Origin: Pseudomonas sp. DNDY-54
GTDB lineage: Bacteria > Pseudomonadota > Gammaproteobacteria > Pseudomonadales > Pseudomonadaceae
DNA: 64,000 nt
Direction of reading: 5' to 3'
Assembly (NCBI RefSeq): GCF_019880365.1
Contig: NZ_CP082271.1
Span: 4,154,001 to 4,218,000 of the forward strand
Part shown: positions 43,635-52,654 of the stretch, piece by piece
Layout: each line of letters begins with the position of its first letter
Numbering within the stretch: position 1 is the stretch's first letter
Made by a program: the position numbers and the translations under genes
The notes under the pieces: generated by a model
What the model was told of the DNA's origin: nothing
Seen by the model: only the letters and a program-made list of their open reading frames with translations
The model's database searches: none

Positions 43635-45284
43635 TTGTACAAAAAACAAGCACCTCGTCTGATAAACATGCTGTTGCTGGTGCCCATCCTGGCGATCGCA
43701 CAGCCTGCCAACGACCCTCCCAACCCTATCCGCACCGCGCTGGAAACGCTGCCTAGCGCCTGCGCAGTCCCGCTCGCCAACGACCCGGTCGTCCGACAGC
43801 AACTCACCGAGCTCTACCATCGGCATCAGTTCACACCGCTATGGCGTTCCTACGCACAGCTCGACGCGCTGCAGGAACAACTCCAGGCGCTGGTTGACGA
43901 TGGGCTGAACCCAGCCATTTACCACCCAGACGCCATTCGCCGGGCCGTCCAGACCTCGACGACCGACCCGCTGCATCGCGCGTGTGCCGATATTCTGGCC
44001 ACCGCCTCCTACCTGGCGGCATTGCGTCACTTGGCGTACGGCCGATTGCCGCAGGATCACCTGGAGCCGGTCTGGCGCAGTCCGGGTGCCGCGGCGCCGC
44101 AACCGTTGGATGATCCGCTGCTGCAGATTGCAGACGAGGGCTTGGCACAGCTTAAGCACGCGCTCAACAAGGCCCGTCCTTCCCTGGAGCAATACCACAA
44201 CTTGCGCAAGGCTCATGCCCGTTTGCGCGCCGAGCCGCCTTCGCAATGGCTACCGATCCCGCCAGGCGAAACCTTGCGCGTCGGTATGTCGGACCCGCGA
44301 GTTACGCCGCTGCGTCTTCGCCTGGCCAGCGACGGCTATCTGCTCAATGCCCCCGCACAGGGCAACATCGACACGCGCTTTAGCCAGGAGGTCGAGCAAG
44401 CGCTCAAGGCCTTTCAGCGCCAACATGGCCTCCAGCCTGACGGCGTCCTGGGCCTGGAAACCCTCGGCGCGCTGAACGTCACCTCAAGCCAACGCCTCAA
44501 CCAGCTGAAAATCAATCTGGAGCGATTCCGCTGGCTGTCCAGGGATATCGAGCCACGCTCGCTGCTGGTCGACATCGCCGGCGGGCGGGTCATCTACTTC
44601 CGCGACAACCGACCGCAGTGGGAAGCGCGCGGTCAAGTCGGGCGCGACACGCGGCAAACACCCGCAATCAAATCGAACGTCACGCGCCTTACGCTCAACC
44701 CGACCTGGACCGTACCACCCACCATTCTGCGCGAAGACAAGTTGCCCAGAATTCGTGAAGACCTGAACTATCTGGCCGAGCAGAACATGCACGTGCTCGA
44801 CTATCAGGGCAACGTGTTGGATCCGGCGCAGATCGACTGGAGCAACCCCGGCAACATCCTGCTGCGTCAGGCCGCGGGGCCGCACAACCCGCTGGGGCGA
44901 CTGGTCATCCGCTTCGCCAACCCCTTCTCGATCTACCTGCATGACACGCCGAGCCAAGGCCTGTTCGCGCGTTCACAGCGGGCATTCAGCTCCGGCTGTG
45001 TGCGGGTCGAGTCGGTGATGCAACTGGCGAACCTGCTGCTGACGGAGCCCGAACGCGAGCGGTTCAACCGATTGCTCGCGACCGGCCGGACGCATGAGTT
45101 CGGTCTGGCCCAGCCGACACCGGTGCTCTTGGGGTATTGGACGGCAGAAGCGAACAGTGCGGGGCAGGCGCATTACCGCCCGGATATCTATCACCGCGAC
45201 ACTCAGCTGCTCGCCGCGCTGCAAGACACCGATCAGCACGATTTGCTGCGACGCACTACATTGAAGGAATCCAAACGGCATTAG
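43635..45284 (+). CDS. L,D-transpeptidase of the YcbB/LdtD type
   Basis: A 549-residue periplasmic protein. The start is taken as TTG at 43635 with GGGAG 7 bases upstream; it gives a basic N-terminus (MYKKQAPRLINM) and then the signal core LLLVPILAIA. Longer frames add a poor N-terminus. An alpha-helical scaffold domain is followed by a peptidoglycan-binding domain (LEQALKAFQRQHGLQPDG region, about 225-285) and the YkuD domain with catalytic FSSGCVRVES near residue 455. It forms 3-3 crosslinks in the wall. Confidence 0.85.
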   Translation: MYKKQAPRLINMLLLVPILAIAQPANDPPNPIRTALETLPSACAVPLANDPVVRQQLTELYHRHQFTPLWRSYAQLDALQEQLQALVDDGLNPAIYHPDAIRRAVQTSTTDPLHRACADILATASYLAALRHLAYGRLPQDHLEPVWRSPGAAAPQPLDDPLLQIADEGLAQLKHALNKARPSLEQYHNLRKAHARLRAEPPSQWLPIPPGETLRVGMSDPRVTPLRLRLASDGYLLNAPAQGNIDTRFSQEVEQALKAFQRQHGLQPDGVLGLETLGALNVTSSQRLNQLKINLERFRWLSRDIEPRSLLVDIAGGRVIYFRDNRPQWEARGQVGRDTRQTPAIKSNVTRLTLNPTWTVPPTILREDKLPRIREDLNYLAEQNMHVLDYQGNVLDPAQIDWSNPGNILLRQAAGPHNPLGRLVIRFANPFSIYLHDTPSQGLFARSQRAFSSGCVRVESVMQLANLLLTEPERERFNRLLATGRTHEFGLAQPTPVLLGYWTAEANSAGQAHYRPDIYHRDTQLLAALQDTDQHDLLRRTTLKESKRH

Positions 45285-45469
45285 CTGGGCGACTCGAGGG
45301 ACAATCAGCGGGCCGGGACCAGACCAGAGGCACTGGCAGAGTGCCCGTAGACCGAGGTCTACTTGGCACGGAACCCAGGCCACGTATCGTTCGCAGCCGC
45401 TACAGATGACTGGTTACACACCGTACTTACCGATGCCGGAGCTTCGGCCGAGCGCATCCTCTTGCCGCC

Positions 45470-48400
45470 ATGGATAGCCGAGCAAACGCTTTGAACGCCG
45501 AAGACATAGAGAACACAGGGATAAATGATCCACGAGCCGCACTGAGCCGCTACAGCGTCGTCGATACCGCGGCGGACGCGGCGTTCGACGATCTGGCACT
45601 GCTTGCGGCGGAGCTCTGCGGCTGTTCGAGTGCGGCCATTGTGTTTTTCGACGGAGACCATCAGCGGTTAAAGGCCTCCGTCAGTTTAGCGGGCGACCCC
45701 CTCGACATTGACCCAACGCTCCAGACGCGAGTAGTGGAAAGCTCACACGCGCAGGTCATCCACTATTTCGCTGATGGTACGGGCGCAGACAGTGCTAGCG
45801 GTTTTTATGCCGCCGCTGTGCTGACAGCGCCAGAAGGCTTGCCACTCGGCGCGCTTTGCGTCATGGACAACCACCCGCAGGCGTTGTCGGAGCGGCAGCA
45901 GGCTCATCTGATCGCACTCGCCCGCCAGGTAATGGCCTTGCTCGAAGCGCACAGCAAACCGCGCGAAACCAATCGCCAGGGTAACGGGGAGGACGGTCAC
46001 GCGGCTTCGATTCGCGAAGCGGACGAACGCTACCGAGCGCTGGTTGATCTCAGCCCTCAGGTGATCTGGCAATGTGATGCCAGTGGCTCGCTGATCTTTT
46101 GTAATCGCTATTGGTGTGATTTCACCGGCTTGTCGCTGGCCGACTCGGCCGGCTGGGGCTGGCTGAACGCCGTTGCGCCCGATCACCGCGACGCGGTGCT
46201 GCACCAATGGAATACAGCGTTGAAAACCGGCAAGTCCGGCAGCTTCGAAGTCCCGCTGCTCGCCGCCGATGGTAGCCCGCGCTGGTTCCAGGGTTGCGGT
46301 GCGCCAGTCTACGACCGCGACGGGCGTTTGCTGCACTGGGTGTTGGTGGCGCAGGACATTGATGAGCGTCGCCGCGCCGAGACCGAGCGGCTCGAAAGCG
46401 AGGCGTTTACCCGCAGCTTGCTGGACTCGGCCAGCGAAGGCTTTTATTCCATCGACACCCACGGCTTCGTCACGCTGTGCAACGAGGCGTTCATCACGCT
46501 ACTCGGCTTCTCCAGCCGGGACCAGGTGCTTGGCCGCCAACTGCACGACGTCATTCACCACAGCCACCCCGACGGTTCACCGTATCGCGTCGAGGAGTGT
46601 CCGATTCATCGCGCCGCCAGAAATGGCGAGCCTGCTCATGTCGAGCATGAGCTGTTTTTCCGTCTGGATGGCAGCCGCTTGCCGGTGGAGTACCGGGTGG
46701 CTCCGCTGTACCGGGACGGGGTATTGCAGGGCGCCATCTGTACTTTCACCGACATCAGCGAGCGCGCTCGCGGCGATGCACAACAAACCTATCTGCTGGA
46801 ACTCAGCGATCACTTGCAGGAAACCGATCGCCGTATCGAGCTGACCGACATCATGCCCGAGCGGCTGGCTCAGCTGATGGGGGTCGACTGCATAGCCAGC
46901 GGTCGCCTCGACGAGCGCGATGAGCTGCTGATTGAGCATCAGTGGCCAACCCGCGCCGGGCGAAGGGATACGCACCCGCTGGGAAGTTCTGCGCGCACCC
47001 TGCGCCTGCGTTTGTCGCAGGGCCTGGTCGTGCCGTTCGAGGACCTGCTCGACGAAGCCGGCTGCCGCGACAATTGCGGCGCCCTGCATGACCGGCTTGG
47101 CTACCGCAGCTTGCTGTTGGCCCCATTGCTTGAACAGGCGGCCGACTGCGCCTTCCTGATGTTCGCCAGTGAAGACTCCCGGCCCTGGAGCCAGGCGGAT
47201 ATCTCGTTAGTACGCGAGCTGGCTGAGCGCGTCCGTTCCGCCGCCGATCGCGCGCGGGCGCGCAAGGCGTTGCTGGAAGCCGAACAGCGCGTCAGCCTGG
47301 CCAACGAAATCGCCGCGATTGGCGTCTGGGAATACGACTTCGAACGCAACACGCTGCATTGGGATGCGCAGCTGAAGATGCTCGCCGGCATCGCGCTAAA
47401 CGAAACGGCGCTTTCCGTCGATGAGTTCCTCGCCCGCGTGCACGCGGACGACCGACGCATGTTGCTCACCGCGTTTCGCAGCGCCCTGGAGGGGCTCGGT
47501 GGCGGCGAGCTGAACCTGGACTATCGGATCTACGATGAAAAGGGGGACCGGTTCCGCTGGCTGACCAATCGTGGCCGTCGCCTGCTGGATGCCGACGGCA
47601 GGGTTCGACTGCTCGGAACCGCTCGGGAGACCACCGCCGAGCGCAACGCAGAGCTGAAGCTGCTGCGCATGAACGCCTTGCTCGAAGAGCAGATACAGGA
47701 GCGTCGAATAACCGAACAACGGCAGTCGGTGCTGATGGAGCTGGGCGATCTGCTACGAGGCCAACCGGACAGCATCGCCATCATCACGGCAGCCGTACGC
47801 GCCCTGGGCACTACGCTTAACGTGACTCGCGCCGCCTTCCTGACGGTCGACCCTGGCGGCCAGTACGCCACGGTCGAACGCTACTGGAGCGACGGCGCGC
47901 TGGGGGACTACCACGAGCGCATGTGCTTCGCCGATTACGGCGACTTCGTCTATGACCTGCAGAACGATGAGCTGGTCGTGGTCGATGACGTCCTGCATGA
48001 CACCCGCACTGCCGCCCAAGCGTCGAGCCTGCGCCTGCGACGCGTCCAGAGCCTGGTATGCGTGCCGCTGCAGGAACAGGGGCGCCTGATCGCCGCCTTG
48101 ATCCTGTTGCAGGACCGGCCGCGGCAATGGGCCGAAGAGGACATTTCCTTCGTTCGCGAAGTCGCTGACCGGGCCTGGACCGCCGATGAGCGGATGCGCG
48201 CTGAACGCGCATTGCGCGCCAGCGAGGAGCAGTTCCGCACCCTGGCCGACAACATGAGTCAGTTCGCCTGGATGGCTGACCCGTCGGGCCGGATCTACTG
48301 GTACAACAAGCGCTGGTACGACTACACCGGAACCACCTTCGAAGCCATGCGCGCCCTGGGTTGGCGGTCGGTGCATCACCCCGATCATCATGAGCGTGTC

Positions 48401-49852
48401 AGCGCCTCGATGAAGCGCGCCGTGGCGATCGGCTCGATCTGGGAAGAAACCTTCCCGCTACGCGGCAAAGACGGTCAGTACCGCTGGTTTCTGTCGCGCG
48501 CCGTGCCCATTCGTGACGACATCGGCCAAGTGACCCGCTGGTTCGGCACCAACACGGACATCACCGCTCAGGTCGCCGCTGAAGAAGCGTTGCGCGAGCT
48601 AAACGACAACCTCGAGCGCCGGGTCGCCGAGCGCACCCGTGAGCTGGCTGAAATCAACCATCTGCTGCACGTGGAAATGGGAGAGCGCGAGCGCGCGGAA
48701 GAAACCTTGCGTCACGCGCAGAAGATGGAAGCGATCGGCCAGCTCACCGGCGGTCTGGCCCACGACTTCAACAACATGCTGACCGGCGTGCTCGGCGCGC
48801 TCGATTTGATTCAGCGGCGGGTCGCCAGTGGCCGGGTAAATGACCTCAGCCGCTACGTCGACGCCGCGACCAGTTCCGCCAACCGCGCCGCCGCGCTGAC
48901 TCACCGCCTGCTGGCCTTTGCCCGACGTCAGTCGCTGGACCCTCAGCCGGTGGACGTCAACCAACTGGTGCAGTCCATGGAAGACATGTTGCGCCGCACC
49001 ATGGCCGAGCACATCGAATTCGACACCCGGCTGCAGCCGGAGCCTTGGCTGGCCTACACCGATGCACATCAGTTGGAAAACGCCTTGCTCAATCTGGTGA
49101 TCAACGCGCGAGACGCCATGAGCGAGGGTGGCAAGCTGGTCATTCAGACCGGGTCCGTGCGGATCAACAGCGACCAACCCGACGCGCCCGAGCCAGGCGA
49201 CTACGTCACGCTGAGCGTGGCCGACAATGGCTCTGGCATGCCGGCGGACGTCGTAGCCAAGGCGTTCGACCCATTCTTCACGACCAAGCCGATTGGTCAG
49301 GGCACCGGGCTGGGGCTGTCGATGGTCTATGGCTTCGTCAAACAGACTGGCGGCCATGTGCGCATCGACAGTACGCCCGGCCAGGGCACGCTGATCACCT
49401 TGTTCCTTCCGCGCAGCCAGGCGCAGTCAGAACACCCAGAGGCGCACCAGATAAGCCCACAAGCGGCACAGGGCGCCGAGGCCGACGAAACCGTGCTGGT
49501 GGTGGAAGATGAAGCGGCGGTCCGCATGCTGGTGGTCGAGGTGCTGCAGGAGCTGGGTTACAGCGTTCTCGAAGCGGTGGACGGCAACACGGCGCTGCCC
49601 TATCTGCAAGGCACGCAGCGTATCGATTTGCTGGTCAGCGACATTGGCCTGCCTGGCATTAATGGCCGCCAGTTGGCCGAGATCGCACGTGCGCATCGGC
49701 CGGAACTGCGCGTGCTGTTCATCACTGGCTACGCACCCAATGCCGAGGTTCGCGGTGACTTTCTCGCGCCTGGCATGGACATGCTGGCCAAGCCGTTCAG
49801 CATCGACATGCTGGGCGCCAAGGTTCGCCAACTGATCGAACGCAGCGAATAG
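45470..49852 (+). CDS. Very large hybrid histidine kinase: three GAF and four PAS domains, kinase, receiver
   Basis: A 1460-residue soluble sensor. Approximate order: GAF (25-170), PAS (185-300), PAS (305-430), GAF (445-600), PAS (605-725), GAF (755-900), PAS (910-1030), coiled coil, HisKA with H1098 in LAHDFNNMLTG, HATPase (N-box LVINARDAM, DNGSGMP, GTGLGLSMVYGF), then a C-terminal receiver with phospho-acceptor D1391 in VSDIGLPG. No membrane helix is seen. The kinase core is FixL-like (HDFNN). The signal and the output partner are unknown; no response regulator with an output domain is adjacent. Confidence 0.88.
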   Translation: MDSRANALNAEDIENTGINDPRAALSRYSVVDTAADAAFDDLALLAAELCGCSSAAIVFFDGDHQRLKASVSLAGDPLDIDPTLQTRVVESSHAQVIHYFADGTGADSASGFYAAAVLTAPEGLPLGALCVMDNHPQALSERQQAHLIALARQVMALLEAHSKPRETNRQGNGEDGHAASIREADERYRALVDLSPQVIWQCDASGSLIFCNRYWCDFTGLSLADSAGWGWLNAVAPDHRDAVLHQWNTALKTGKSGSFEVPLLAADGSPRWFQGCGAPVYDRDGRLLHWVLVAQDIDERRRAETERLESEAFTRSLLDSASEGFYSIDTHGFVTLCNEAFITLLGFSSRDQVLGRQLHDVIHHSHPDGSPYRVEECPIHRAARNGEPAHVEHELFFRLDGSRLPVEYRVAPLYRDGVLQGAICTFTDISERARGDAQQTYLLELSDHLQETDRRIELTDIMPERLAQLMGVDCIASGRLDERDELLIEHQWPTRAGRRDTHPLGSSARTLRLRLSQGLVVPFEDLLDEAGCRDNCGALHDRLGYRSLLLAPLLEQAADCAFLMFASEDSRPWSQADISLVRELAERVRSAADRARARKALLEAEQRVSLANEIAAIGVWEYDFERNTLHWDAQLKMLAGIALNETALSVDEFLARVHADDRRMLLTAFRSALEGLGGGELNLDYRIYDEKGDRFRWLTNRGRRLLDADGRVRLLGTARETTAERNAELKLLRMNALLEEQIQERRITEQRQSVLMELGDLLRGQPDSIAIITAAVRALGTTLNVTRAAFLTVDPGGQYATVERYWSDGALGDYHERMCFADYGDFVYDLQNDELVVVDDVLHDTRTAAQASSLRLRRVQSLVCVPLQEQGRLIAALILLQDRPRQWAEEDISFVREVADRAWTADERMRAERALRASEEQFRTLADNMSQFAWMADPSGRIYWYNKRWYDYTGTTFEAMRALGWRSVHHPDHHERVSASMKRAVAIGSIWEETFPLRGKDGQYRWFLSRAVPIRDDIGQVTRWFGTNTDITAQVAAEEALRELNDNLERRVAERTRELAEINHLLHVEMGERERAEETLRHAQKMEAIGQLTGGLAHDFNNMLTGVLGALDLIQRRVASGRVNDLSRYVDAATSSANRAAALTHRLLAFARRQSLDPQPVDVNQLVQSMEDMLRRTMAEHIEFDTRLQPEPWLAYTDAHQLENALLNLVINARDAMSEGGKLVIQTGSVRINSDQPDAPEPGDYVTLSVADNGSGMPADVVAKAFDPFFTTKPIGQGTGLGLSMVYGFVKQTGGHVRIDSTPGQGTLITLFLPRSQAQSEHPEAHQISPQAAQGAEADETVLVVEDEAAVRMLVVEVLQELGYSVLEAVDGNTALPYLQGTQRIDLLVSDIGLPGINGRQLAEIARAHRPELRVLFITGYAPNAEVRGDFLAPGMDMLAKPFSIDMLGAKVRQLIERSE

Positions 49853-49916
49853 CGGCCCAAGGAACTCTGCGGACCGCTGCGCACTCTCTAAAGGAGACCA
49901 AGCAGAGGCATCAATC

Positions 49917-50225
49917 ATGCGCAGAACACTACTGGCGGCAATCACCCTGAGTTGTATCCCCGTGGGCGCGGCGATGGCGGACAGCGGCTTCGTCCGGCAG
50001 ATTCTGTCCTCAGGCGCGACGACCGCCTCCACCTACATGACATTCCGCGACGACAAATTAGTCGCCGCAGCGCGCGAGGACGCCGGCAGTTTCGTGGCCA
50101 GCGATGGCGCCATCCGTGGCCCTTATCTGGAAGCGATGCTGCAAAAAGTGCGCAGCGAACAGCCCCAGTTGCAAGCCAGCGACATGCAGTTGGCGAACGC
50201 CATCCTCGCCGCCGAACTGCAATAG
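49917..50225 (+). CDS. Small exported DUF2388 protein
   Basis: A 102-residue protein with a signal peptide of about 20 residues ending AMA-DS. The mature part follows the Pseudomonas DUF2388 pattern (FVRQILSSGATTASTYMTF, REDAGSFVASDGAIRGPYLE). The family has no known role. AAAGGAG lies about 22 bases before the ATG, with a nearer AGAGG. Confidence 0.78.
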   Translation: MRRTLLAAITLSCIPVGAAMADSGFVRQILSSGATTASTYMTFRDDKLVAAAREDAGSFVASDGAIRGPYLEAMLQKVRSEQPQLQASDMQLANAILAAELQ

Positions 50226-50326
50226 GCCACGAAGCTGGCCAGCCGATAGGTTGGCCGTAGTGCTCCGCGTGCAGCCCAACGGCGGGTTAGCCCGCCTCAT
50301 GTCCAACCGCAGCATCCGGAGGAACC

Positions 50327-50752
50327 ATGAAAAAAACCGCATCCGCCGTCTGGCAAGGTGATCTGAAAAGCGGCAAAGGCACCATCAGCACCGAAAGCGG
50401 CGCCCTGAAGGACAACCCCTACGGCTTCAACACCCGTTTCGAGGGCGCCCCGGGCACCAACCCCGAGGAACTGATTGGCGCGGCCCATGCGGGCTGTTTC
50501 TCGATGGCGCTGTCGATGATGCTTGGACAAGCCGGTCTGACCGCCGAACGCATCGAAACCAAGGCGGAAGTCACGCTGGACAAGGATGGCGAAGGGTTCT
50601 CTATCACCGCTATCGCGCTGACGCTGAACGCCAAGATTCCCGGCACCGATGACAATCAGTTCCAGGAAATCGCCAACAAGGCAAAGGAAGGCTGCCCGGT
50701 TTCAAAAGTTCTGAATGCCAAAATCAGCCTGAACGCGACGCTTGAAAGCTGA
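50327..50752 (+). CDS. osmC: OsmC-type peroxiredoxin
   Basis: A 141-residue OsmC that reduces organic hydroperoxides. The two redox cysteines are in AAHAGCFSMALSMML and KEGCPVSKVL; the N-terminal SGALKDNPYGFNTRFEG is typical of true OsmC rather than Ohr. GGAGG lies just upstream of the ATG. A terminator follows and is shared with the convergent dctP. Confidence 0.93.
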   Translation: MKKTASAVWQGDLKSGKGTISTESGALKDNPYGFNTRFEGAPGTNPEELIGAAHAGCFSMALSMMLGQAGLTAERIETKAEVTLDKDGEGFSITAIALTLNAKIPGTDDNQFQEIANKAKEGCPVSKVLNAKISLNATLES

Positions 50753-50765
50753 TCTCTGAAGTAAA

Positions 50766-50793
50766 CAAAAACGCCGCCCAAGGGCGGCGTTTT
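50766..50793. terminator. Bidirectional terminator between osmC and dctP
   Basis: CGCCGCCC-aa-GGGCGGCG stem with A5 before and T4 after, between two convergent genes. Confidence 0.93.
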
Positions 50794-50811
50794 CGTTTCG
50801 CTGTGCTGAAA

Positions 50812-51912
50812 TCAGCCGCGAATGTTGTAAATGTCTTTCTCGTTCAGCTCGGCGTATTCATACAAGCGGTTGAGGTAGGCACTTTGCTGTTCCCAAACCT
50901 TCGCCGCCACGGGATCTGCCGCCGCGGACGCATCAACCACTTCAGCCGCCACCTCCTTCAGCCGCGCCAGCACTTCGTCCGGCAGACGGCGCACTTCAAC
51001 CCCCTGCTCGCGAAGCTGTTCCAACGCTTCCATGTTCTTGGCGTTGTAGTCGTCGAGCATATCGCCGTTAACCGCACGGGCGGCGGAACGGACGATGGCC
51101 TTCAGGTCATCTGGCAGGGTCTCCCAGGCCTTCAGGTTCACGTCCAGTTCGAAGGTGACGTTCGGCTCCTGCCAGCCCGGTGTGTAGTAGTACTTGGAGG
51201 CTTTGTGCAGGCCGAGCGCTAGGTCGTTGTAGGGGCCGATCCACTCGGTGGCGTCAATGGCACCGGTCTGCAGCGCCGTGAAGATCTCACCGGCCGGCAT
51301 GTTGACCACGGTCCCGCCCATCTTGGTCAGCACTTCACCACCCAGGCCAGGCGTACGCATTTTCAGGCCGTTGAAGTCATCGACCGAATTGATTTCCTTG
51401 TTGAACCAGCCCGCGGTCTGCACGCCCGTTGCGCCACAGGCCATCGGCAGTACGCCGTAAGGCTTGTAGACCTCTTCCCACAGCTCCATGCCGCCGCCGC
51501 GGTGCAGCCAGGCGTTCATTTCCTGAGCATTGGGGCCGAACGGCAGGGCGCAGAAGAATTGCGCTGCCGGCACTTTGCCTTTCCAGTAGTACGGAGCGCC
51601 ATGACCCATTTCCGCGGTACCGCGGGAGACCGCATCGAAGACTTCCAGTGCCGGCACCAACTCGCCTGCGGCGTACACCTTGACCGTTAAACGGCCATTG
51701 CTCATCTCGTTCACCAACTTGGCGAAATTTTCCGCACCGACCCCTACGCCCGGAAAGTTCTTCGGCCAGGAGGTGACCATCTTCCAGTTGAATTTCTCTG
51801 TGCTTGCGGTGCCTTCGGATTTAGCGGCTGTCTCGGCTTCCTTGTTGCAACCAGCCAGTGCGGTTGCGGCCAGGCCAACGCCTGCGGCGGCCAGAATTTG
51901 ACGACGTTTCAT
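50812..51912 (-). CDS. dctP: TRAP transporter substrate-binding protein (DctP type)
   Basis: A 366-residue periplasmic binding protein. The N-terminus MKRRQILAAAGVGLAATALAGC has twin arginines and a lipobox Cys, so export may be through Tat with lipid attachment. Family features: WKMVTSWPKNFPGVG, the conserved Arg region FNGLKMRTPGLGGEV, and ATEWIGPYNDLALGLH. These resemble the 2-oxoacid/lactate-binding branch (TakP-like). It is divergent from dctQ-dctM. Confidence 0.9.
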   Translation of the reverse strand: MKRRQILAAAGVGLAATALAGCNKEAETAAKSEGTASTEKFNWKMVTSWPKNFPGVGVGAENFAKLVNEMSNGRLTVKVYAAGELVPALEVFDAVSRGTAEMGHGAPYYWKGKVPAAQFFCALPFGPNAQEMNAWLHRGGGMELWEEVYKPYGVLPMACGATGVQTAGWFNKEINSVDDFNGLKMRTPGLGGEVLTKMGGTVVNMPAGEIFTALQTGAIDATEWIGPYNDLALGLHKASKYYYTPGWQEPNVTFELDVNLKAWETLPDDLKAIVRSAARAVNGDMLDDYNAKNMEALEQLREQGVEVRRLPDEVLARLKEVAAEVVDASAAADPVAAKVWEQQSAYLNRLYEYAELNEKDIYNIRG

Positions 51913-52108
51913 GAGTCACTCCTTGTTGTTGTAATGCTGAATATCGGAACCCCGATGTCAGGTCGTTCTAGCTATCATATGGCTATCTTTCACTCAAGCA
52001 CCGTGACTACGTACCGGAACTACGTACGTAGTACTGCCGGTTGCGACGCCGTCGCCCCGACGCCTAGAATCGCCGGCCGTCTGGGCCATAACAATAAAGG
52101 GATCTGCT
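51913..52108. promoter_or_regulatory. Divergent promoter region of the TRAP genes with palindromic operator
   Basis: The 196-base gap contains ACTACGTAC at 52006-52014, followed after 4 bases by the perfect 14-bp palindrome ACTACGTACGTAGT at 52019-52032. Repeated half-sites in a divergent control region suggest an operator for a local regulator, which is not in the window. Confidence 0.5.
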
Positions 52109-52654
52109 ATGTCGAAACACGCCCCTCCACTGCTCGGTCTCGCCAGGGGGATCGACGTAGTGAACGCTCGCTTTGGACAGGCCTGCGCCTGGCTCACCCT
52201 GTTTCTGGTCCTCGGCACCGCCGTGGTGGTTGTGCTGCGCTACGGTTTCGGCATCGGCGCAACCGCACTGCAGGAAGCTGTTCTCTACGCGCACGCGCTT
52301 GTATTCATGGGCGCGGCCGCCTGGGTTCTGCAGCGAAATGGCCACGTTCGCGTCGACATCTTCTACCAGCGATTCACCCCTCGCTACCAGGCCTTGGTCG
52401 AAGTACTTGGCACCCTTCTCTTTCTTCTGCCCGTTTGCCTGTTTCTCGGCTGGGCGAGCTGGGATTACGTCAGTAACTCCTGGGCAACCCTGGAAGGGTC
52501 CAGCGAATCGGGCGGCCTCAAGTTTGTTTACCTGCAGAAGAGCATCATCCTCGTGCTGGTTGTAGGTCTTGTGCTGCAGGGCGTTTCCGAAATCATCAAG
52601 GCCGCCTACACCATTGCCGGTCGCCTTCCCGAGCAGGAGGTGAAGCATGGCTGA
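52109..52654 (+). CDS. dctQ: TRAP transporter small membrane subunit
   Basis: A 181-residue DctQ with four membrane helices (LTLFLVLGTAVVVVLRYGFG, ALVFMGAAAWVLQRNGHVRV, LVEVLGTLLFLLPVCLFLGW, IILVLVVGLVLQGVSEIIKA). The motif NGHVRVDIFYQRF is diagnostic. It overlaps dctM by 8 bases. Confidence 0.93.
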   Translation: MSKHAPPLLGLARGIDVVNARFGQACAWLTLFLVLGTAVVVVLRYGFGIGATALQEAVLYAHALVFMGAAAWVLQRNGHVRVDIFYQRFTPRYQALVEVLGTLLFLLPVCLFLGWASWDYVSNSWATLEGSSESGGLKFVYLQKSIILVLVVGLVLQGVSEIIKAAYTIAGRLPEQEVKHG

